Made by a program: the position numbers and the translations under genes
Shown here: positions 1-5,654 of the stretch, in pieces
How the letters are laid out: every line of letters begins with the position of its first letter
Position numbering within the stretch: position 1 is the first letter of the stretch
The notes under the pieces: generated by a model
What the model was told of the DNA's origin: nothing
Database searches by the model: none
Seen by the model: only the letters and a program-made list of their open reading frames with translations
Origin: Candidatus Eiseniibacteriota bacterium
Lineage (GTDB): Bacteria > Joyebacterota > Joyebacteria > Joyebacterales > Joyebacteraceae
Assembly: GCA_030609605.1 (NCBI GenBank)
Contig: JAUWBY010000123.1
Location: forward strand, 1 to 6,834
Reading direction: 5' to 3'
DNA length: 6,834 nucleotides

Positions 1-297
1 AGACTCTCGAAGCGTCATCGCGAATCGCTGGAGCAGTTCACATCAGCCGGGCGTCTCGATCTTGTTGAGAATGAGAAGGTCGGGCTTGATGTTGTGACGG
101 CGTACCTGCCAGAGGCTCTGACGGGAGATGAACTCGCTGCCATCGTGGCGGAGACCGTCGCAGAAGTCGGGGCGAGCACTCCCGGCCAGATGGGCCACGT
201 CATGAAGGCGATCATGCCGAAGGTGAAGGGACGTGCGGATGGGAAGGTAATTAAGGGGCTGGTGCAAGCCGCACTCGCAACGGCGACCGAGGACTAA
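1..297 (+). CDS. yqeY: GatB/YqeY-domain protein, C-terminal part (5' end outside window)
   Basis: The reading frame is open from base 1 and ends at TAA 295-297, giving 98 visible codons. YqeY proteins are usually about 150 residues, so roughly 50 N-terminal residues are missing at the left edge. The frame reads through a GTG at base 94, which is an internal valine and not a start. Visible family features are the segment RHRESLEQFTSAGRLDLV, then a YLPEALTGDEL motif, a short ETVAEVGAS segment, and the hallmark MKAIMPKVKGRADGKVIKGLV near the end, which is read here as two adjoining blocks (MKAIMPKVKGRADGK, then VIKGLV). The fold resembles the tail domain of the GatB subunit of tRNA-dependent amidotransferase, which contacts tRNA. 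The role of stand-alone YqeY is not established. It often sits between rpsU and dnaG, which agrees with its place here at the head of a mutS2-dnaG-rpoD cluster. The family call is strong; the function is unknown. Confidence 0.9.
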   Translation, partial: RLSKRHRESLEQFTSAGRLDLVENEKVGLDVVTAYLPEALTGDELAAIVAETVAEVGASTPGQMGHVMKAIMPKVKGRADGKVIKGLVQAALATATED

Positions 298-327
298 TTC
301 CGTTCCCGACCTGAACAAGACTTTCTT

Positions 328-334
328 GAGGAGA
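328..334 (+). promoter_or_regulatory. Ribosome binding site for the NIF3-like gene
   Basis: The sequence GAGGAGA lies 9 bases before ATG 344 and is a good Shine-Dalgarno match. It decides the start. An in-frame TTG at 326 would overlap this site and has no good site of its own, so ATG 344 is preferred. Confidence 0.75.
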
Positions 335-343
335 CGCTACCAG

Positions 344-1306
344 ATGAAGCTCCGAGAACTCTACGATGCTACTGTGAAGGTCGGGATCGACAATGACTTG
401 AGGGGTAAGGCCAGCGTTCGCGCCGAGCTGAAGAGGGTCAAGAAGAAGTACGATGACCTCAAGGCTGCGGAGAAGAAGCGATTCGACAAGAACCACCTTA
501 CGAATCCCTACGCCGACTCGAGGATTCTCTACGGCAAGGACAGCATCGAGATCAAGAGCGTCATGGTCGGTATCGACATGGAGGTCGGCGAACTCCTCAT
601 TGCCGACAGACTCCGCGAGAAGGGCAAGCGCATCGACCTCGTCTGGGCGCATCATCCAGAGGGTGTGGCGCTGGCCAACCTCAGCTGCGTCATGCCTATG
701 CAGGCCGAGATCCTGACACGCTACGGCGTGCCCATCAACGTTGCAGAGGGGATACTCGCGCCGCGCATCAAGCAGGTCGAGCGAGGCGTCATGCCCACCA
801 ACCACATGAGGGCGGTGGATGCGGCCCGTATCCTGGATATCCCCATGATCTGCACGCATACCGTGGCCGACAATTGCGTGGCGACATACCTTCAGAAGTT
901 CTTCGACAAGGAGAAGATCGAGACCGTCGGTGAGATACTCACTGCGCTCCGGGACATACCCGAGTATGCCGAAGCCGAAAAGGCAGGTGCCGGTCTCAGA
1001 ATCTTTGTTGGCAACAAGGAACGTCGGACCGGCCGTGTTTTCGTCGATATGACAGGCGGCACAGGCGGATCTGAGAAGGCGTTCGAGAAGCTGGCCAACA
1101 CATCCGACATTGGGACGATCGTCGGCATGCATATCTCCGAGAAAAACCGGGAAGAAGCCAAGAAGAATCACATCAACGTCGTGATCGCGGGGCATATCGC
1201 CAGCGACACGCTTGGAATGAACCTCCTCCTGGACGGCGTGGAGAAGACCGCCAGGACGAAGTTCGACGTGATCGATTGTTCCGGTTTCAGGCGATACGGG
1301 CACTAG
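344..1306 (+). CDS. NIF3-like (YbgI/DUF34 family) dinuclear metal centre protein
   Basis: This is a 320-residue protein starting at ATG 344, placed by the GAGGAGA site upstream, and ending at TAG 1304-1306. NIF3 proteins form toroidal hexamers with a two-metal site. Their ligands in E. coli YbgI are a His-His pair, an HxxxD motif and a late GHxxxE motif. Matching elements are visible here: AHHPEG (His103, His104), THTVAD (His172, Asp176) and AGHIASD (His284, Asp288). The last position is Asp where Glu is usual. The gap between the second and third motifs is close to that of YbgI, but the first motif lies about 40 residues later. The extra N-terminus (residues 1-66) is charged and rich in Lys, Arg, Glu and Asp, with a likely helical stretch at 25-48. 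No signal peptide or membrane segment is seen, so the protein is probably cytoplasmic. Biochemical function is unsettled for the family; the old name 'GTP cyclohydrolase 1 type 2' is not a safe call. It lies 46 bases after yqeY and 52 before mutS2, and is probably co-transcribed with both. Confidence 0.8.
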   Translation: MKLRELYDATVKVGIDNDLRGKASVRAELKRVKKKYDDLKAAEKKRFDKNHLTNPYADSRILYGKDSIEIKSVMVGIDMEVGELLIADRLREKGKRIDLVWAHHPEGVALANLSCVMPMQAEILTRYGVPINVAEGILAPRIKQVERGVMPTNHMRAVDAARILDIPMICTHTVADNCVATYLQKFFDKEKIETVGEILTALRDIPEYAEAEKAGAGLRIFVGNKERRTGRVFVDMTGGTGGSEKAFEKLANTSDIGTIVGMHISEKNREEAKKNHINVVIAGHIASDTLGMNLLLDGVEKTARTKFDVIDCSGFRRYGH

Positions 1307-1358
1307 TACCGGCGTCTGAAGACCCCCGAACCATATCTGCACAAGAAGAAGCGAGCGA

Positions 1359-3731
1359 ATGAACGCACACGCGCGCAATGTCCTTGAGTTCGACAAGGTC
1401 GTAGAGATGCTTGTCGAGAGGACTTCCTTCGAGCCGGGCGCTGAACTAGCGGTCGCTTTGACTCCTACTGTCGACGTTGCATCGATCGAGCAGGCCCTCG
1501 ACATCACAGGCGAGATCCGCTCGCTCATGGACGAAGGCGGCAAGCTCCCGCTGGAAGGCGCGATCGATGCCCGTCGGGCGATCGAGTGGAGTACGACAGA
1601 GGGAGCCGCGCTGGGGTGCGAGGAACTCGTGGCCGTACGCGTGACGCTTCAGGTTATCCGGAGCCTCCGTGACTATGTCGCCGAACGATCTGATAGATCG
1701 CCGGCCCTCTGGTCACTGGCTGAGGGGCTCCACCCGAACAAGGAGATAGAGGACGCCATTGAGCGAGCTGTGGACGAGCTTGCGCTGGAGGTGCGGGACT
1801 CCGCGAGCAAGGAGCTTGGGAAGATCCGCCGCGCGATGGAGCAGACGCGGATCCGGCTGAACGAGAAGCTTCAGGAGATAATCAAGAGAGAGCTTGAGAA
1901 GGATTCCATCCAGGAAGCTGCCGTCCATATGCGGAACGGGCGTCTCGTGTTGCCCGTCAAGCGCGCATCCAGGTCGAAGCTCAAGGGTATCGTGCACGAC
2001 CAGTCGTCGACCGGCGCCACCGTCTTCGTGGAGCCGATGGACACCGTTCCACTCAACAACGAGCTCGCTGAACTCACCGCAGCCGAGAAGAAGGAGATCC
2101 ACCGGATTCTCAGCGCGCTGACGGCTATGGTGGGCGCCGAGTCCGGCGCAATCGCACACTCGTTGAGGCTTCTCGGCAAGCTGGACTACTACAGGGCAAC
2201 CGCACTTCTGTCGCGTGACCTCGATGCGGTCAGGCCCAAGCTGAACACCGAGGGCAGAATTGGGATCTTGGACGGCCGGCACCCCGTGCTCGCGGCCCTT
2301 GCCCGCAAGGGCGAAGCCAAGGTCGTCCCGCTGAATCTCGAACTCGGTGGGACGGGATCGACTCTCGTCATTTCGGGTCCCAACGCCGGCGGGAAGACGG
2401 TGACTCTGAAGACCGTCGGTCTTCTGACGATGATGGCGCAGTCGGGGCTCCATGTCCCGGCCGGAGCCGATACGGAGCTCTCGATCTTCAGGGAACTCTA
2501 CGCCGATATCGGCGACGAGCAGTCGATAGAAATGAGTCTCTCAACTTTCTCGTCTCATCTCAGGATCATCGATGAGATTCTTCGAGAGGCAGATGTGCAC
2601 ACGCTGGTCCTCATGGACGAACTGGGCGCCGGGACCGACCCGGACGAAGGAGCCAGCCTCGGTATCGCCATCCTCGAGGAACTGACCGACAGGGGTGTCC
2701 ACACGATAGCTACGACGCACCTCGGCACCGTCAAGACCCACGTCCACGAACATGAGGGCATGGCCAACGGTTCGATGGCGTTCGATCCCGGGACGCTGGA
2801 GCCGACATTCCGATTCGTCTCCGACATCCCCGGGTCGAGTCACGCACTGTCGATCGCCGAGACACTCGGGCTTCCTTCAAACGTGCTCGAGCGGGCGCGC
2901 GAACTCCGTGACGGCGACATGGCCAGGATCGATGGGCTTCTAGCTGACCTTGTCGAGCGTGGGCGGCGCCTCGAAGAGACGCTCAGCGCTGTCGAAATCG
3001 AGCGCGACAAAGCCAGACTTCTAACCTCCGACTACGAAGAACGGCTGGCCGGTGTCCGGGACGAACGCAAGCAGATCCGCACCGGGGCGCTCGCTGAAGC
3101 GCGGGAGATTCTCGCTCGGGCGCAGAGTCTGGTTGAGGAGACCGTGAAGGAGCTCAGAGAGAGCCAAGCCGCCCGCGAGGCCATCAAATCGGCGCGGGAG
3201 AGGCTGCGTCGCGAAAAGGCCGAAGTCGTTGAGGAGCTCGCCCAAGAGGTTGAGTCGCCCGCGGACGAAGGGACGAGACCGGACAGACTCGAGGTCGGCA
3301 TGCGTGTCCGGCTGGCTGGGCGCGTGGGCAAACTGCTGAGCCTCCCGGACCGAAAGGGCAAGGTCCAGGTCCGTGTGAAGAGTGCCACCCTCGATGTTGC
3401 AGCCGACGAGCTGAGGGAAGCAGGCGTACCGGATGTGAAGCGCGCAGGCACTCCGAGCGTCACGTTTGAGGGCCTGAACGACCAGGAACCTGCAATAGAG
3501 CTGCATCTGAGGGGAATGACGACTGATGACGTGGAAGACTCCATCGACAAGTTCCTGAGCACCGCCATTATGCAAGGGATCACCGTGGTTCGCATCGTTC
3601 ACGGCAAGGGCACAGGGGCATTGAGAACACGGACGCAGGAGGTGCTCAAGGGATCACCTGCTGTCAAGTCGTTCAGGCTTGGCCGATGGGGCGAGGGAGA
3701 CACGGGTGTGACTGTAGTGGAACTGAAATAG
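1359..3731 (+). CDS. mutS2: Endonuclease MutS2 (ATPase with C-terminal Smr domain)
   Basis: The protein has 790 residues, normal for MutS2. The start, MNAHARNVLEFDKV, matches the family's usual beginning; the upstream AAGAAGAAG is only a weak ribosome binding site. Residues 1 to about 310 form the MutS-like core and lever helices; the mismatch-recognition domain of MutS1 is absent. The ATPase follows: Walker A GPNAGGKT (340-347), GDEQSIEMSLSTFSSH (385-400), Walker B LVLMDELGAGTDPDEG (416-431) and switch histidine TTH (452-454). Residues 520-635 are a charged coiled coil, 643-687 a KOW-like segment, and 712-790 the Smr domain with LHLRG (715-719) and HGKGTG (748-753). Known MutS2 proteins suppress homologous recombination or, in Bacillus subtilis, act on collided ribosomes; which applies here cannot be seen. 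All ATPase motifs are intact. LHLRG has His where LDLRG is the common form. The last base of its stop codon begins the dnaG ribosome binding site. Confidence 0.97.
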   Translation: MNAHARNVLEFDKVVEMLVERTSFEPGAELAVALTPTVDVASIEQALDITGEIRSLMDEGGKLPLEGAIDARRAIEWSTTEGAALGCEELVAVRVTLQVIRSLRDYVAERSDRSPALWSLAEGLHPNKEIEDAIERAVDELALEVRDSASKELGKIRRAMEQTRIRLNEKLQEIIKRELEKDSIQEAAVHMRNGRLVLPVKRASRSKLKGIVHDQSSTGATVFVEPMDTVPLNNELAELTAAEKKEIHRILSALTAMVGAESGAIAHSLRLLGKLDYYRATALLSRDLDAVRPKLNTEGRIGILDGRHPVLAALARKGEAKVVPLNLELGGTGSTLVISGPNAGGKTVTLKTVGLLTMMAQSGLHVPAGADTELSIFRELYADIGDEQSIEMSLSTFSSHLRIIDEILREADVHTLVLMDELGAGTDPDEGASLGIAILEELTDRGVHTIATTHLGTVKTHVHEHEGMANGSMAFDPGTLEPTFRFVSDIPGSSHALSIAETLGLPSNVLERARELRDGDMARIDGLLADLVERGRRLEETLSAVEIERDKARLLTSDYEERLAGVRDERKQIRTGALAEAREILARAQSLVEETVKELRESQAAREAIKSARERLRREKAEVVEELAQEVESPADEGTRPDRLEVGMRVRLAGRVGKLLSLPDRKGKVQVRVKSATLDVAADELREAGVPDVKRAGTPSVTFEGLNDQEPAIELHLRGMTTDDVEDSIDKFLSTAIMQGITVVRIVHGKGTGALRTRTQEVLKGSPAVKSFRLGRWGEGDTGVTVVELK

Positions 3732-3737
3732 GGGGAG
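3731..3737 (+). promoter_or_regulatory. Ribosome binding site for dnaG, overlapping the mutS2 stop codon
   Basis: GGGGGAG begins at the last base of the mutS2 TAG stop and ends 10 bases before GTG 3748. It supports the GTG start for dnaG. The overlap with the stop codon suggests translational coupling of mutS2 and dnaG, which is an inference. Confidence 0.7.
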
Positions 3738-3747
3738 CAGACAGGCA

Positions 3748-5619
3748 GTGGCCAACCGCATTCCAGATGAGCTGATCGACCGGATCCGCGAGGCGAACGA
3801 CATCGTCGACGTCATATCGGAGCACGTCCAGCTCAAGCGGGCGGGAGGCAACTTCAAGGGGCTCTGCCCATTCCACCAGGAGAAGACGCCGTCTTTCAAC
3901 GTCAACCCAGCCCGCCAGATCTATCATTGCTTCGGATGTGGGGTGGGCGGCAACACGATCACCTTCCTGATGGAGTACGAAAAGATCGGTTTCATCGATG
4001 CGCTCCGTGAGCTGGCTCACAGAGCCGGCATCACGCTTCCCGACAGTAGAAGCGAGCGGATCGATGCCGAGGACGACCCGGCAATCTTGGCCAATCAGAT
4101 GGCCCTCGTGTTCTACCGCTCGTGCCTCGAGGGCGATAGCGGCACAGAAGCGAGGAGCTATGTGAAGGAACGCGGTCTCGGCTCCGACGTTGCGTCTACG
4201 TTCGCCATCGGGTACGCGCCGGCCGGATGGGACAACCTCCTCAAGGCCGCGCGCCGCAAGGGAATCGCTGACTCTGCACTTGTGTCGGCCGGGCTCGTTG
4301 TCGAACGAGATGGGGGTGGGTTCTATGACAGGTTCCGGGAGCGTCTCATTTTCCCGCTTCTGTCCTCAGGCAACAGGCCGGTCGGTTTCGGTGGGCGGTC
4401 GCTCGGCGACCAGGAACCGAAGTACCTGAACTCACCCGAGACTCGCCTCTATCGGAAGAGCTACTATCTTTACGGTCTCTCTCAGGCGCGTCAGGCGATC
4501 AGGCTTTCGCGGGAAGCGATACTGGTGGAAGGCTACATGGATCTCCTGAGTCTCCACCAGGCCGGGTTTCACAATGTGGTTGCATCGGCCGGGACCGCGC
4601 TGACGGACGAGCAGGCCCGGACCATCGCGAAGTACGCCGACAAGGTGTTTGTTGCTTACGATGGTGATAAGGCTGGGATCTCGGCAGCGACGCGCGCCGC
4701 GGAGACACTCGTTCAGCTCGGCCTCAAGGTGCGGGTCGCGGCATTCCCGGACGGGGCGGATCCTGACTCCTATGTCCGTCAAGCCGGTCCCGACGCGCTC
4801 CGAGAGATACTGACGTCATCGCGGGATTTCATCGATTTCTACGTTTCTCTCAATCCCACAGATGATTCGGACGATCGGGAGAAGGCGGCCAGAAACCTGA
4901 TCGAGACCGTTGTGGGGATTGAGGATTCCCTCAAGGCAGAACTGATGCTGGAGAAGATCTCCGCCGCGCTCTCGTTGAGGCCGGCTGCCGTGGCGCGTGT
5001 TTACGAGCGCCGACGGGCGGAGAGGCAACTTCGCGGGCGTGGCGCGCAGCGGGCGCGGGGGCGCGCGGGGGAGCATGCGCCTGGCCGCGTTGGGGGTGGC
5101 CGGCAGACTGCTCGTTCTGATGAGAGTCCGGGTTCAACCGGATACCATGCCGAAGGTGCCGATGGTCACGAAATCGCGGGCGCGCATTACGCCGCCCAGA
5201 AAGGGCTCCTGGGACTCCTGCTCGGGGGAGGTGAAGGGGCGGAGCAGGCGAGGTCGTGTCTCGAGGCAGGCGATTTCACACATCCCGGAATCCGGATACT
5301 GGCCGAGCGCATTCTGGCCGGTCCCGCGTCGGAAGATCCGGTCGATATCGCGGCTCTGATCGATCCGCGGGACGATCGATCGTTGGCAGTGCTGCTGACT
5401 GAGCTGACCGTGCTGGAGCCGGTCGAGAGGAATGGCGGCAGGCTGTGCGATGACTATATTGGGGTCATAAGAAAGATCCAGATCGAGGGTCAGATCCGAG
5501 ATGTGGACAAGGAGATCCGCGCGGCCGAGCTGACCGGTGATGAACAACGGGCTACAGAGGCCATCATCAGAAGGCAGGAACTTGCGCAGCTCCTTAGCGG
5601 GCTTTCCTCTGATAGATAG
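3748..5619 (+). CDS. dnaG: DNA primase DnaG
   Basis: This 623-residue protein starts at GTG 3748 and has the usual DnaG length. It makes RNA primers for the replication fork and works with the replicative helicase DnaB. The N-terminal zinc-binding domain holds Cys40, His43, Cys61 and Cys64 in the standard CPFH...CFGC arrangement. The RNA polymerase basic subdomain includes YDRFRERLIFPL (193-204), VGFGGR (212-217) and YLNSPET (226-232). The Toprim catalytic core has VEGYMD (260-265, Glu261), AYDGDKAG (303-310, Asp305 and Asp307) and DGADPD (335-340), so the metal-binding acidic residues are all present. A hydrophilic Arg/Gly-rich linker spans about 421-475. The C-terminal helicase-binding domain covers about 478-623: a helical bundle starting AAQKGLLGLLL, then a long helical tail. 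The start lies 16 bases after the mutS2 stop and the end lies 35 bases before rpoD, as in a macromolecular synthesis operon. No frameshift is seen. Confidence 0.98.
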   Translation: MANRIPDELIDRIREANDIVDVISEHVQLKRAGGNFKGLCPFHQEKTPSFNVNPARQIYHCFGCGVGGNTITFLMEYEKIGFIDALRELAHRAGITLPDSRSERIDAEDDPAILANQMALVFYRSCLEGDSGTEARSYVKERGLGSDVASTFAIGYAPAGWDNLLKAARRKGIADSALVSAGLVVERDGGGFYDRFRERLIFPLLSSGNRPVGFGGRSLGDQEPKYLNSPETRLYRKSYYLYGLSQARQAIRLSREAILVEGYMDLLSLHQAGFHNVVASAGTALTDEQARTIAKYADKVFVAYDGDKAGISAATRAAETLVQLGLKVRVAAFPDGADPDSYVRQAGPDALREILTSSRDFIDFYVSLNPTDDSDDREKAARNLIETVVGIEDSLKAELMLEKISAALSLRPAAVARVYERRRAERQLRGRGAQRARGRAGEHAPGRVGGGRQTARSDESPGSTGYHAEGADGHEIAGAHYAAQKGLLGLLLGGGEGAEQARSCLEAGDFTHPGIRILAERILAGPASEDPVDIAALIDPRDDRSLAVLLTELTVLEPVERNGGRLCDDYIGVIRKIQIEGQIRDVDKEIRAAELTGDEQRATEAIIRRQELAQLLSGLSSDR

Positions 5620-5635
5620 CTCTTCCTTTGATGCT

Positions 5636-5642
5636 GGGGAGG
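5636..5642 (+). promoter_or_regulatory. Ribosome binding site for rpoD
   Basis: GGGGAGG lies 12 bases before ATG 5655, a slightly long but acceptable spacing. An in-frame ATG at 5631 lies just before this site and has only pyrimidine-rich sequence upstream, so 5655 is the better start. Confidence 0.65.
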
Positions 5643-5654
5643 CATATCACACGT

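Noticed and set aside
94..96. GTG as the start of a small 67-residue gene
   Set aside because: The frame is open to base 1, and the residues before base 94 match the YqeY family, so this is an internal valine of a truncated gene.
326..328. TTG as the start of the NIF3-like gene
   Set aside because: It overlaps the GAGGAGA ribosome binding site that is correctly spaced for ATG 344, and it has no good site of its own.
251..1543. A 430-codon open frame on the minus strand opposite the NIF3-like gene and the start of mutS2
   Set aside because: It runs antisense to two well-supported genes, has no recognisable domain, and follows from the codon bias of the + strand genes.
1686..1700. Inverted repeat CGATC-TGATA-GATCG in mutS2
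   Set aside because: It has a short 5-base stem inside a coding region, no T run follows, and it is expected by chance at this size.
1713..2453. A 246-codon minus-strand open frame inside mutS2
   Set aside because: It is fully contained in a gene with intact conserved motifs and shows no family features of its own.
5372..5383. 12-base perfect palindrome ACGATCGATCGT in dnaG, and other GATCGAT clusters
   Set aside because: These lie within coding sequence at Ile-Asp, Asp-Arg and similar codon pairs that are frequent across the window; nothing points to an operator or origin.
5451..5462. TATATT as a -10 box for an internal rpoD promoter within dnaG
   Set aside because: No credible -35 hexamer at the right spacing was seen upstream; a single AT-rich hexamer is not enough support.
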